DNA of 64,000 nucleotides from positions 304,298-368,297 of the forward strand of contig LNKV01000043.1 in assembly GCA_001465935.1 (NCBI GenBank), written 5' to 3'. The notes under the pieces were generated by a model that saw only the letters and a program-made list of their open reading frames with translations, did no database searches and was not told the origin of the DNA. Positions 45,644 to 56,903 of the stretch are shown piece after piece (position 1 is the stretch's first letter; each line of letters starts with the position of its first letter). Origin of the DNA: Clarireedia homoeocarpa. Lineage: Eukaryota; Ascomycota; Leotiomycetes; Helotiales; Rutstroemiaceae. Made by a program: the position numbers and the translations under genes.

Positions 45644-48211
45644 TCAATCAAGCGCGATTTCATCCGGATTCATCTTCTCCTTCTCTACATCTTCTGCCTC
45701 TTTTCCCTGTATACCCTTCCCAGAGCCAACAGACTCTTCCTCGGATGCGTATGAGTGGAGTGAGTATTCTGCTGATTCGGCGGAGAGGGGAGAGGGAGAG
45801 CTGGGGTCGGGGTTGGTGTAAGGGGGGTTGGAAGAGGTCGGGATAGCGAGGGTAAGAGCTTGAGGCTGGAGTTTACCCCGAGATGGAGTTGAAGTTTGGG
45901 AGTTTGGGTGTTCGAGAAGATATTCCTTAGCGGTTAGAATCCGAATTTTTCTCGTAGGACCAGTGGGGGTGGGTCCATCTCCTAATTCGACATCGCTGGT
46001 TGATTCAAGTGGTGAGGGTGAAGTCGATGTTGAAGTGGAAGAGTCGGTAGATTCGGATGCTTCCGGTCTAGATTCTCTGTCTGCCGATCGACTGCGAAAC
46101 TCTAAAGGTTTTTCCAGTCTCTCTGAATGAAAATTGTATCTTCCTCGCTCATCATCCTCATCCACCATCTTCACTGCGTCGTCATTAGCCTCATCCGCCC
46201 AACTAGAGCCCTTCAATCCGTCGCCTACACATCTTGGAATGCCCACCTGCTGATCCCTCGACGCAGCCAATCTCCTCCTCTGCACCATCAACGTCGAACC
46301 TACTACTTCCACTTCCACTTCCACTTCCAACCCCTCACTCTCATTCCTCAAACGCCCCTCCTTCAACTCCTGTCTGGGAAACATCGGTCTCTTCCTCTTA
46401 ATCGGCTGCCTCAACTCCTCTATCTTCCCCTCACACGCATCCCTCTCAAACCTTACCTCTAAATCCCTATACTCGTATCTTCCCCTCAACAACCCAAACA
46501 CCACCCCCGCACTCTCTATCCCCGCAAACTCCAACCACAGAGTATCATCCCCATCCATATACCATTCACACAACGAACCCAATCTACCCGTTTTAGCAAT
46601 ATCACTTTCCAGTCTTCGCAGCGAGGCTGTCTTTGGAAAATGTCGTACCGAAAGCATACGCGTGCGATTTTCCTGAAAGATATTACGTCGCTGGAACTCG
46701 CTGAGCGGGAATGTAGGGGTAGGAATGAGCGTAACACTTGCTTTCACTCCCTCATCTACCTTTCCATCCTCGACTTCCTTATCGACCCCACAAGAAAACA
46801 TAACGCCATTTCCACCTGCATAATCCACATACGCCTCCGCATCCGCCTGCTCAACAAAAACCACCAACGCAGTCATACTCCCCTCCAACTTCACTGTATC
46901 AAGCAAAGCAACCGAATATAACCTCCCCCCACGCACCCTCGCAACAACCTCGCGTAGCTCGACATCCCGGGGCAAATTCCCAATTCGCACAGTTCGGAAA
47001 ACATTCTCGCTCTCAGACGCAGCAGGTACAAAGCGAATCCCGTATTTAAAATACTCCGGCATCCGGGGATCACCTCGTCCCTGTCCCTGTGTCATGCTCC
47101 ACTGCTCCTGGATCTCCTCGAAACGCTCTTGCGGGGAGGACCAGATGGCTGATCCCTGGCTCAGGTTAGGAGGTGCCTCGAAACGAGTGTGGTTGCGATG
47201 ACGCGTGTAGTACGCTTCGCGCTCGGGGTGGTCCCAGGTGGCGTAGTCGGCGCCGCGGACGGTGGTGGGGGCGGAGGCGAAGCCGGTTCTGAGGACGCGG
47301 GGAGGAGGGGTGGGGGTTAGTTCTGCAAGGGCACGCTCTTGGGTTTGGATTTGGTCGCTGATTTGGGGGGTGATAGGGGATGAGGGGGTGGAGTCGCCAA
47401 GGAGAGATTCGAGGGAGGTCATGCCGATGTCTTTGTTACTTAGGGTGGAGGGGGGGTAGACGGAAGGTGTTAGTGGTGGGAATGGGATGCCTTTGTGTGG
47501 GTCGAAGTCGACGATGTATGGATGGTGGATGGATTCATGGTGGGAAACAGGAAGGGTGGTGTTGGATGACGAGGCGTCGGGGCTGTCCCATACACTGACC
47601 TTCTTCTGCGCAGCTGTGATCACCGGATCTACTTGGCTAGTGCGCTCCTTGGATAATTTCATTTCTCGATTCTGCAAACCTACAGAAGTGTAGCTTGCTT
47701 CCGGCAGCTTCGTAGCATTATTGGCCCCAGTGAGAATGCCAGACTCTCGCGACTCGATGCGTTCCCAAAGGACACCATTCTCTCTTCTCAACCTCTTCAC
47801 CTCTAGTCTCAGTTCCCCTAGTTCGGCTGCCTCTACAGCATCAACATGATTCGTGCCTCGACTCGAATCATTCACGATCCCGCCCAATGCTCTTGCAATA
47901 ATGACAGAGCTCTTGATAGCGTCATCCTTTTCTTTTGCTGCATGATTGAGGTCAGCTTCGAGGACTGCAATCCTGACTCTCAGGCGCGTAATCATTTCGT
48001 TCTGAGCATCTCCAGCTGCTTGAGCACTCATGTAATATTGTTGGGAGGTCAAATTCTTTGTGTGGTGGGAATTGGTATCGGTCGGTCCGTAATGATGCAT
48101 TGATTGAAAATTTCCATTTACTTGTTGAGACATGTTGCTTGAAGGCTTATAGTTGAAATCGAGGAATGGAGATGAATGATTTGTGGTTTGGTCGAAGGCC
48201 ATTTCAGTCAT
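45644..48211 (-). CDS. RNA-binding protein with two RRM-like domains
   Basis: An 855-aa single-exon protein from the first in-frame ATG (48211, MTEMAFDQ). The open frame continues upstream to about 48256, where a GATTGCAG could be a splice acceptor, so an upstream exon is possible. RRM 1: VFRTVRIGNLPRDVELREVV, then LVVFVEQADAEAYVDY. RRM 2: RTRMLSVRHFPKTASLRRLE, then LWLEFAGIESAGVVFGLLRG. The N-terminal 170 residues include a coiled-coil-like stretch (ITRLRVRIAVLEADLNHAAK), the middle is Ser/Pro/Thr-rich, and the tail is acidic and Ser-rich. Overall layout resembles fungal negative regulators of differentiation (Nrd1-like), but I cannot assign orthology. It probably acts on mRNA. Confidence 0.82.
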   Translation of the reverse strand: MTEMAFDQTTNHSSPFLDFNYKPSSNMSQQVNGNFQSMHHYGPTDTNSHHTKNLTSQQYYMSAQAAGDAQNEMITRLRVRIAVLEADLNHAAKEKDDAIKSSVIIARALGGIVNDSSRGTNHVDAVEAAELGELRLEVKRLRRENGVLWERIESRESGILTGANNATKLPEASYTSVGLQNREMKLSKERTSQVDPVITAAQKKVSVWDSPDASSSNTTLPVSHHESIHHPYIVDFDPHKGIPFPPLTPSVYPPSTLSNKDIGMTSLESLLGDSTPSSPITPQISDQIQTQERALAELTPTPPPRVLRTGFASAPTTVRGADYATWDHPEREAYYTRHRNHTRFEAPPNLSQGSAIWSSPQERFEEIQEQWSMTQGQGRGDPRMPEYFKYGIRFVPAASESENVFRTVRIGNLPRDVELREVVARVRGGRLYSVALLDTVKLEGSMTALVVFVEQADAEAYVDYAGGNGVMFSCGVDKEVEDGKVDEGVKASVTLIPTPTFPLSEFQRRNIFQENRTRMLSVRHFPKTASLRRLESDIAKTGRLGSLCEWYMDGDDTLWLEFAGIESAGVVFGLLRGRYEYRDLEVRFERDACEGKIEELRQPIKRKRPMFPRQELKEGRLRNESEGLEVEVEVEVVGSTLMVQRRRLAASRDQQVGIPRCVGDGLKGSSWADEANDDAVKMVDEDDERGRYNFHSERLEKPLEFRSRSADRESRPEASESTDSSTSTSTSPSPLESTSDVELGDGPTPTGPTRKIRILTAKEYLLEHPNSQTSTPSRGKLQPQALTLAIPTSSNPPYTNPDPSSPSPLSAESAEYSLHSYASEEESVGSGKGIQGKEAEDVEKEKMNPDEIALD

Positions 48212-48530
48212 CCCTTCCTGGTGGAAGATGTGCTGATCGATAATAGTGTTCTGCAATCACCGTTTGACTGCCAGAGTATCTGTCATGCCAGCTGCAGTAC
48301 AAAGGTGGGAAGTTAAGAGTACGTCCGTAATCATGGATTGAACCTCAGAAGACAATGGACCGGAAGACGAGCTCGAGATGCGTAAATGATATTGGCGTTC
48401 GTATAGCAGCTTAGTCTGAAGTGATAGGTTTTGAAACGGGTCGTAGACGACGGGCGGATAAGTCTACGAAAGGTATGAAGGTGAGACTAAGAAGGATAAG
48501 TATTCTGAATGTGAACTATCGAAAGGAAGG
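48212..48530. other. Short intergenic tract
   Basis: Promoter/5' region of the RRM gene, possibly including an upstream exon ending at the acceptor near 48250. Nothing else seen. Confidence 0.45.
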
Positions 48531-49010
48531 TTATAAAGTAGTTGGAGCTGAAGATAAAGACAAGAGGAGCTTCAGTATGGTAGAGATACGTGGGAGCCAG
48601 TAGAACAGGAATTGTGCAGTGGGGTACACGGCAGAGTGAATGATGAAGAAGGGTATGCAGAGGAGAATCCAATAGAAGAACACAGTAGAGCAAGGCGGAT
48701 GACCTAGAAGAGAGAAGCCTTTCCCAGAGTTAAAAGTCAAGGACTTACCGTTTAATGTTCAAGTATGTATGGTATCGGAGAGCAACTAGACCATACTTTG
48801 GCCTCGATCACAAGCCCAGTAGAGTCTGAAAGAGTAGATATCGTAGGCCGCAGAGAGGTAAACGGCGACGGTGCAAAGTAGGAAGGTAAATTTGATGGTG
48901 AGGCAGAACCAGACGACCGATCCTTGAATGAGCAGGTTGAGGATGTAGCAGGTAAGAAGAATAAAACAGGCAAGGAAGATGACTTCTTTGGGAGCTGATA
49001 AATACTGCAT
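48531..49010 (-). CDS. Probable small membrane protein, three hydrophobic segments
   Basis: A model I built by joining two hydrophobic frames: exon 1 49010-48797 and exon 2 48703-48531 give 128 aa in frame, with donor GTATGG and acceptor CTTCTAG. Exon 1: MQYLSAPKE, then helix VIFLACFILLTCYILNLLI and helix FTFLLCTVAVYLSAAY. Exon 2: VFFYWILLCIPFFIIHSAVY and a weaker hydrophobic tail (FLFYWLPRISTILKLLLS). Two adjacent hydrophobic frames meeting at splice sites with correct phase are unlikely by chance. The donor is not the best consensus, and no family is recognised. Without splicing, exon 1 would end as a 74-residue protein. Confidence 0.45.
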
Positions 49011-49401
49011 GGCAAAGTTGTTTGTGGTTGTTGTCAATTTTATACGAGTGATGAATATTGTTTCTGACAACAAAAGTATAGAACGACAATTAAGCGTCCT
49101 TTTTTCTCGATACGGAAGTGAATGAAACGAAATTCACCTTTCTTGAAGATGAGACTAGAATGAATATTCAAGAGATCGTTTGAATTTTGATGGGGCCAAC
49201 TTTCCAGAACAAGCTGTCAGTCCATACCCGGGAACTACTGTTCCATTATGTAGAATTATCAACACCTAGTGCTGTAAATATTGACACCCATTACATATCT
49301 GCAGTGCAGAGTATATGCACGTGGCGTTTGCCAGTCCAGCATCATATATTACCGAACGCCTCCCCCCCAAAATCCTATCATTTGTCCCCAAAATCCAATA
49401 G
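49011..49401. other. Short intergenic tract
   Basis: Upstream of the small membrane protein and downstream of the CFEM-like gene. No gene seen. Confidence 0.6.
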
Positions 49402-50197
49402 TTACCTTCTCGACTTCTTCTGAAGATTGCTTTCTCTCTTTCCTCGTGTTGCATCGGCTGGTGTGGCCGTCACTGTTGATCTTGCAGCATCCTTGTGGTG
49501 TCCCCCATTAGCATTGTTGACGATTCCATCCCCATATTTGTAGCCTGCTGTCATCCCTTGGACCTGGTGTGGCCCTAGAGCAACAGGTGGTCGCATCTCG
49601 ATTTCTCTTTCTCTCTTGCGAAGATATCGTCGTCTGAAGAATGCTGCTGTGAGCCAAGAGCCTGTAATACCCACAACAAGTACAATGAGCATAACGACCC
49701 ATTTCCAATGCGTAGAAAACCTTTAAAGCATGTTAGTAAGAACATATGCACCACCCTAGGAGCGGGTGAACATACCAGGTAGGAGGTGACCCAGAACTAG
49801 AGCTTGAGCTCGAATTTGAGGAAGACGTAGCTGTACTGCTACCACTCGACGAAGTAGTTGTCGTAGCTGCGGTCTTCTCATTGCAATAACCTTCATACCA
49901 GCTCTCGATAGTCTGTAAGTCGGTGGACGAGGTGCAACTTGCAGCCCCACAGACTGAAGAAACACCCGAGGTTCCTTGCAGGAATGGTGTCAATCGCGAA
50001 TCAGAGCAGAAACAAGAGTTATATGAACTACTGGCCCCTAGAACACATTTTCCTTGCACGTCAGAAAGCGGGCCGCATTGCGATGCACACGAGGGGAGAC
50101 TGCTGCGAAATGGTACAATGGCTCCATCTTCCAATTGTTGGGCGCTGATTATGGCAGGTAGAAGGGTCGAAACGAATAGAAGGATAGATCGATGCAT
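49402..50197 (-). CDS. CFEM-like cysteine-rich type I membrane protein
   Basis: A 246-aa cell-surface protein; exons are 50197-49776 and 49720-49402. It starts with a signal peptide (MHRSILLFVSTLLPAIISAQ). The extracellular domain has eight cysteines spaced C-x3-C-x9-C-x10-C-x-C-x18-C-x4-C-x17-C, a CFEM-like arrangement. A Ser/Thr-rich stalk follows, and the intron sits right before the single helix (WVVMLIVLVVGITGSWLTAA). The cytosolic tail is basic (FFRRRYLRKREREIEMRPP) and contains GYKYGDG. CFEM proteins include haem-scavenging and adhesion or sensor proteins; which applies here is unknown. A helix and tail instead of a GPI signal point to a receptor or sensor rather than a wall protein. 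Confidence 0.82.
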
Positions 50198-52337
50198 TGT
50201 GTTGGTATTCGAGTTGGTCCTCGCGACCGCGATAATCGCCTGATATTGATACCTCGAGAGATTTTCAATCAATGCCGGCCCCCGGGATCTCTCAATTCGG
50301 ACCTGGTCGCGGAAGCTCTTTTTCAACCGCGAATATATCTTCCGAAAAGGCTCGGAGTATCTCTCATATGCCGTGTGCTGAGTCGCTTGGTATGGCGGAT
50401 GGATAGAGAGAATGACGCTCGTATTGAAGGTTGGCCAAGTGTTCAGGGATACCTGTATTCCAATTGTACTCCTCAACTATCAATTTAATTTCGGTAGGTT
50501 CGGTGGGTAGATATGCGAAAACCAATGTGCCATGAGCCAAGCCCTTTCGTCCAACTCTCTACTCCATGGACGAACGATGTTGATGAAAGGATTGTGAGGA
50601 TGTGGGGGATGGGTAGAACGAGCGTGTGGCAGTTGGAAGCTGGAAGAGAAGTTGTTGTCGGCGGAGGATGACTGCAAGGAACAGAGGGAGAGAGAGTGAG
50701 TGAGTGAATTAAGTCCCTGGCTAGACTAGTTTGGTTGGATAATTATGTGGAGAGGGGAAAACTGGAGCTGGATGCAGTAGAAGAGTGGAGGATTTGTGGG
50801 TTGTGGGCAGAGGCAGAGGGCAGAGGGCAGAGGATCCTTGCTTTGCCCGACCGGATGCAAGATCTAGAAAATTTCCGTTTGCGACAGACAAATTGGCGGC
50901 CAATTAGAGGATAATGCGCGTTTCTTTTCGTGATTTTCGTTGCTGCCTTGTTCTTCCTACTGCAAGGCGACATTCCGAATAGATTTATATCTTCACGTCT
51001 GCTTGGGGGGCGACTTGTGGCCATCTCGTGCTTCCTCGTGCTTCCTCGCTGCTCCTCGTTGCGCATTGCTGTGGACGTTTCCAGAGACCCATCCGACTTG
51101 TTTCCGCTCCACCCTTGGTACTTTGACAGATGAGACAAAAACAACCCAAAGGCCTTTAACTCTGTGCTAATCTTGTTTCAATGGCGTTTGCTTACCCAAG
51201 CAACACAACACAACACAACACAACTGTATATCAATCACTGTATATCAATCAGCCATAAGTTACTCGAACCATCGCGAAAGAACTGCCAACCCATGCAAAT
51301 GTCCCGAGGGATTATGTGCGAGGTGTCGGGACTCGGAAATAACGGCTGAATGCATAGCATAACCTTACCCCTGTGTGTGGCCTTTTGAACGCAACACAAA
51401 CTCAGGGTTGAGAAAAACAAGAGCCCTTCTGGTCGCCCAGCTGGCTACATGTAGGTAGACTCCCCTTCCCAGCGCTTGAGGCTTGGGGTCAGCGCTCCTA
51501 AAACATCACAACGGGGGTCGAGTTTCTCCAACGCCCAGCAAGCGCTGCGCAATATGAGGTTACGGTCGTCGTTCGTGCGCAGGCAGGTTACAAATTGAGG
51601 AATTGAAATTGGTGGACGTTGAAGCGTTTGTTTTCATCACCTCAATACCCCGCAGGGAAGATCTGTCTTGTCTTGAATGATACAATATTCAATAGTCGCC
51701 GTCTGCAGTGGTCATAGCTGCGGGTCGGCTCGCCACGAGGGGCTGCGCGAAAACTTATATCAAACATCTTGAGCGAAAAACAGGCGCAGGACGCGATGTA
51801 CTATACATCCGTGTACATTAATTTTACCATCTGTTTACCCCGCCATAGGCTTCATCGAAATTTCTGAACTTCCGGCGCCTCGATGTTTGGCGACTGATCT
51901 GTAAGTGGAGAAAGGTCGATACAGCTATCGATAGATGTCTCAGATGATATCCATTTCATCGGAAAGTACTTTCCTGAATCATATAGTCTGGGAGAAAAAT
52001 TTTAATCAACTGCTGGTTGTACTAGATGGAGCTCTTCGCGTTAATATATATCTTAGTCCAGCTCCGCTCATCTGCAAGTCTTAAGTATCAATCTACCAAC
52101 ACTAGACCATCTCATATCCGCCATGTGGACAAGCCTTCAAGTTGGATCACCTCCTAGTCATGATGCGCAAGTCAACGTTATGACACGCCGGGCCCCTCGA
52201 GATGATAGGACGGTCGTCGCGTCCATCAAATGATTTCAGAGAGGCCCAAATCAAGCAAGGCATCCCATCTTCCCGCCCTTTCAAGCCTTCAGAAGCAAAG
52301 CAGCCCGCCTAACCCCAAAACAACCACCCCATCCACT
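50198..52337. other. 2.1-kb gene-free tract
   Basis: Upstream of the CFEM-like gene and past the 3' end of the alcohol dehydrogenase pseudogene. A frame of 133 codons at 50743-51144 shows no domain. Short AACAC and AGAGGGC repeats occur. No gene is supported. Confidence 0.6.
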
Positions 52338-53699
52338 CTACGGGAAACTAATATAGACCTTAACCTCCTCATGCCTATCAAACCTCCCATGACACCCCGG
52401 CGCATCCTCAATCCCCACCACTGCACTAACAACGAACCCCAGCCTCGCGACCCCACTCGCCACCAACTGCAACAGCTCCGGCACTGTCTCATAGATATCC
52501 ACCGGCCTCGTAACCCAGCTCAAACCTTTAGTAAAGAACTCCGCCGCCGGGAACTCCAAGTCCGGCGTATATTCAGCCGCGAGTGGCGTCCCGCTGCTGT
52601 TCGCCTTGCGAGTTGTAGACGCTGACGCCGCCGAAACCGCCATGGGGGGCGAGGATCGAGACGGCCTACTGGAAGATGATTTTAGGGACCTGCGCGAGTG
52701 TGCTGTTGACGGCTTTGAACCCGACGCAGTCGACGGCGCGGTGGACGCCCGAGGGTGACTGGGAGGGGATAAAGGAGACTGGGTCCACGGTGGCGAAGTT
52801 GATGGGGATGGCGCCGATGGATTCGGCGAGGGAGAGACGTGTGGGTTCATGGTCGATCTAGGGTGGGAGGGAGGTTAGTGACCAGTCGGCATGTACGGGT
52901 GTGACGAAGCAGAGGGGGAAAGGAAAGAGGAGAGAAAAACAAACGTACCGAATACACGCGCGACGCACCTCTTAAGATAGCAGAATGCGCCGCGAGCAGC
53001 CCCACGGGACCAGCGCCGAAGATGGCGATCGTATCGCCGGGTTGGAACCCCGAACGCGTTACGCCGACCCATGCAGTCGAGAAGATATCCCCGATAGTCA
53101 GGTACACCGAGTCGGGAATCGCGGTGCCGTTTGTTGTGTTTGTGGAGGGAATCGGAATCAGTGCGTTGGCTGCGTAGGGAACACGCACGTATTCAGCTGG
53201 TAGGAATTCAGTAATTTCTTCTTCTTTCTTCTTCTCGCAAACTTTAGGAAAACGGAAAGGAGAAATGGACCAGCAAAATTATATTCTGCCAAAACTCACC
53301 CTGCGTTCCCCCCATGCCCTCCCCATAATCCTCTCCCAACCCATAAGACAACGGACTTGCCGCGCTTCCATCCGTCGTCTCAATAACCACGCTATCAGGA
53401 ATAACCACATGATCACCCACACTGATCCCGCTCACTGCACTGCCTATCTCCTCGACAATCCCAATACCCTCATGGCCCATGATCCACGGCGCTTCTGCGC
53501 TGCCGTAGACCCAGTGGTAGGTATGCAGATCCGTGCCGCAGATAGCGGCCGTGGTGACACGTACAATAGCGTCGGTGCCGGCTTGTATGATGGGCCGGGG
53601 AACGTCTAGCACGGCCATGTGGTAGGGTGTGCCTTGCCAGACGACGGCGCGCATGGTGGCGTTAGCGAGGGCGAGGGTGCTGTTTATGAGGGAGGACAT
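52338..53699 (-). pseudogene. Zinc-dependent alcohol dehydrogenase (MDR) pseudogene with nonsense codon and frameshift
   Basis: The intact version would be an MDR-family zinc dehydrogenase of about 390 aa. Exons 53699-53300, 53196-52949 and 52857 onward join in frame. The catalytic zinc site (CGTDLHTYH, GHEGIGIVEEIG), the NAD site (AIFGAGPVGLLAAHSA) and VYSIDHEPTRLSLAESIGA are intact. After residue 279 (QVPKIIFQ) an in-frame TAG occurs at 52666-52668, where relatives have a sense codon, often Gln. Conserved sequence (AVSILAPHGG) continues behind it. A second lesion, a one-base shift near 52620-52632, moves the rest (EFFTKGLSW, GFVVSAVVGIEDAP, RFDRHEEVKVYISFP) to another frame. An automatic predictor could hide both lesions with an 85-nt in-frame pseudo-intron (GTCCCT to CGCAAG), deleting a conserved strand. 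Confidence 0.8.
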
Positions 53700-55662
53700 T
53701 TTTTTGAGGGTGTGAACTTAGAAGAATGGCCTGCTTTCATCGATTCGATGCGTCATCGGCTTTTACTTTGGGTGTAAGTTATGAGTTGGGTGGTTGGAAA
53801 GGTGGGTCTGATAGTTGTTGACGTCGGGCGAAAGATCGGATTTGCCGAATGAGGGAGACTATCAATACTATAATAGAAGATAATGCAAATGATGGATGAC
53901 AGCGCCTCCGAAACTTCATATTTCTTGGTGATCTGTGCTCATCAATCTTGGGCGAGTGGTTTGGGAAATCAGCCAAACGTCAATCGATGAGAACAATCTT
54001 TTGTTGTAGATCTCCTCGTAACAATCTCAATTCACTTGATGGTATACGAATTGCATCACGATAATTGACTGCAGAGTCGAGGGTTTGAGCTGTTGTTCCT
54101 CGCCGGCTTGGCCAACTTCCAGTTTCTCTTCTTACAGCGTGCGAAAATAACACACTGGGTGTATAGTACTTAACACAAGATAGAGAGCCCTTGTACAAAT
54201 TGGCCCGTGTAAAATGAGTTTCTGTTTTCAAATTCATAGTGCTGAACCATCTTGTCCTATGTACTGTACAGTTGAGCATCCCGTGGTCAAGCAGGACTTC
54301 TATCGACGGCAAGAACTCCCAGCCGTGGGACATCAGACAAGAAGATGAACCAGACAGGCAACATTATCAGTGCGACATAGCGGTGTGTAGAGAAACTATG
54401 CTCTGTAGATACTCATTCTTTGGCCATTGTTTTTAGGTGATGTTCCGGTTGAACCAAGTAAGATATTTGATCCTGCCGCTTATTCGAGAATCTTCCGGTA
54501 CGTGAAGCACCACACATGTTCAACCATCTCTTTTGGGCGGCGGCGTCGGCTCACAGACATGCGACAAAAGAAAACATCTGTAAAGCACAGATGAATATTC
54601 TATTCAGGGACCATGCGCGTGATGGGAAGGGACAGGATGGTATCGATAATGAGCAAGGACACTGTTAAGACATTTCACGAAATGAAGCAGCGGGACGAAC
54701 TTTCGACACTGATGAGCCGCTGTGGATCAAGAAAGAAAATGCAAAGATGACGCGAGATTAAGCACAGCATCATGCTCTTCAGTTGTGAGACCTGTCCTTC
54801 TCTTGTTTGAAGACGATTTCTTCAGAGCCTAGCCCTGACAATGAATTGAGCGGGTATCTCGCAGGGCTGAATGAAGATAGACTCATTTCATTTCATCTCC
54901 CTTTTCTCTCGCATGATTTGACGCGCATCTAGCTTGTGTCAGAATGCAAAGAGACATCAAGTGGACATTCTCTCGCGAACCCAAAAGTATGACATCTCTG
55001 TACCTAAGCATCAAGATTCATGCTGGATGAATCGGTATGGCCTAAAAGCTACGAAGTAGATGGATATTGGATGCAAGACTCTTCCGTGTGACGAAAAGTC
55101 CACAATACTGTGGTTTTCAAGCCACTTTCGATATGAAATAAAAGTGCATGCATGGAAAATGAGATGACACTACGAGTACCAAAAAAGAAAACCGTTTTAA
55201 TGGCTTGGCTTATCTCCAATCCCAGATCCCAGGCGAGCCAGGGTCCATTGCAAGCAGGGTATCACGTGCATCCCTCCAAGCTGCGCCTGCCCTGGACTGC
55301 CCTGTAGGAGCTCGAGATCATGCTGCGCCCGGTGAGCGAAGTGAAATGATGGATCCGAGGCCACGGAGCCGCGCGCGTGTGCAAGAACTGACAGCAGAGC
55401 ACAGCACCATAAATGGTAGCAGCGTCTACGATCGGAACTGCTCCCATTCCGGGAGCCGAAAGGGCTGTGTGTGGCGTGGGAGTGAAATTGAAAGTGGGAA
55501 TATCTTTGCATGACAAATCTCCGGAAGCTTCAAGTACGGTAACCTTGGGTCCATTTATGGAATCATGGGGTTTGGGCCGTCTGGATGAGGGTACAAGAGC
55601 ATGAGCTTCGTAAGTTACGCGCGTATAGCATTCGCAATCGAGTGCATCCATGACACGGCCCC

Positions 55663-55733
55663 TACGAAGTCATCTTTTCGTCCTCGAGGCATTCTACATA
55701 GTGAGATAGTACGAAGTCATCTTTTTCGTCCTC
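55663..55733. repeat. Direct repeat pair, about 23 bp
   Basis: TACGAAGTCATCTTTTCGTC occurs at 55663 and again at 55710 with one extra T; both copies continue as CTC. They are 47 bp apart, start to start. Confidence 0.85.
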
Positions 55734-56045
55734 AGGCTCACGTTTCGCTACTTCCCAGCCCCGGGCCCGGAGCGGCACTTTGCTGTTCCTGGCTAAGAGA
55801 TTCGGAACGGGTTTAGCTGCGTTGGCTGCGTTCTTGCGTTTCGTTCGTTTTTGATTTGGAACATTTTTGGGGCCCAACCTTGTGAAACGTTAGTGCGTGC
55901 CTCAGTGACTCTCGCGCTACCGACTAGCGAGTCGACACTATTGAACTATCTGGGAATACTTGGATGCGGTGGATGGAAGGGGAAGAAGGTGGGATGGGAT
56001 GTGCCTTGGGGTAAAAGCAGTCGGATGAATACGAAAGCTGTCTTG

Positions 56046-56113
56046 TAGTCTTACAGTCTCACAGTCTCTCGTACTGTACAAAGTAGTCTTACAGTCTCTC
56101 GTACTGTACAAAG
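56046..56113. repeat. Tandem duplication of a 30-38 bp unit
   Basis: Two units (56046-56083 and 56084-56113) both start TAGTCTTACAGTCTC and end CGTACTGTACAAAG; the first carries an extra internal ACAGTCTC. A partial inverted copy (ACTGTACTTTGT) lies near 56159. Confidence 0.85.
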
Positions 56114-56363
56114 TAGCTTGGGTTCTCGCACCGGCTAACTCGAACTCGAACTCGAACTACTGTACTTTGTAAAGTTATTCAGGGGGAAAATACAACGTTG
56201 TGCTGTCGCTATGACCACCGACTCGCATAACCTCCTGCACAACACAAACCATTTGGTCATGCCTAGACTCAACTAACCCACATTGAAAGAGCTACAGGAG
56301 CCTGTGTGGTCCACGTGTGATTGCTCATGTATGTAGGTATCTGCAAAGGCTTCTTTAGCTTCG

Positions 56364-56416
56364 TGACTACTGTGACTACTGGCTACTGTGACTACTGTGA
56401 CTCCTGGCTACTGTGA
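56364..56416. repeat. Tandem CTACTGTGA repeats
   Basis: Several units of ACTGTGACT and CTGGCTACTGTGA, alternating, in the repeat-rich tract. Confidence 0.75.
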
Positions 56417-56472
56417 CCAGAGGGAGGAAATGCTCTTCTGCTGCCTCGTGGGAGCGAGTAGTGGCAGCGAGT

Positions 56473-56513
56473 AGTGGGCAGTGGGCAGTGGGCAGTGGGC
56501 AGTGGGCAGTGGC
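56473..56513. repeat. Heptamer tandem repeat (AGTGGGC)n
   Basis: Five consecutive AGTGGGC units and a partial sixth. Confidence 0.88.
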
Positions 56514-56717
56514 CATACGGACATTGGAGACAATGAGCACTAGACATGCCCAGCAATCCTAAATCCCATCACTGCGGCAGCATGCAAATTGGTGGCTTGG
56601 CTTTGACGACGTCCTTGTTGCTGTAGGTACGAAGGACGAAGGACGAATCACTTCGTACAGTCTTGAATCTTGAACCAGTGAGTGCACACTGCACAGTTGC
56701 GTGCATTCAGTTCACGG

Positions 56718-56816
56718 TCCACCATCCACCATCCACCACCCACCACCCACCACCCACCACTCACCACACTCACCACATTCACCACACTCACCACACTCAC
56801 CACTCACCACCTTTTT
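56718..56816. repeat. CCACC/CTCACCA simple repeat
   Basis: About 100 bp of CCACCATCC, CCACCCA and CACTCACCA units. It is purine-free apart from A and strongly strand-asymmetric. Confidence 0.85.
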
Positions 56817-56863
56817 GTGCCTGGATCGACCGTATGCGGCTTTTCGTCGCAATCATCCTTTTC

Positions 56864-56903
56864 AGGTACGACACAGGTACCACACAGGTACCACACAGGT
56901 ACC
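56864..56903. repeat. 11-bp tandem repeat (ACACAGGTACC)n
   Basis: Three units of ACACAGGTACC, the first preceded by a variant CAGGTACG. Confidence 0.85.

Noticed and set aside
50743..51144. 133-codon minus-strand frame
   Set aside because: No domain or membrane segment; repeats in the DNA keep it open.
55262..55651. 129-codon minus-strand frame in the repeat-rich tract
   Set aside because: Begins at an ATG but has no recognisable family and is overlapped by plus-strand frames of similar quality.
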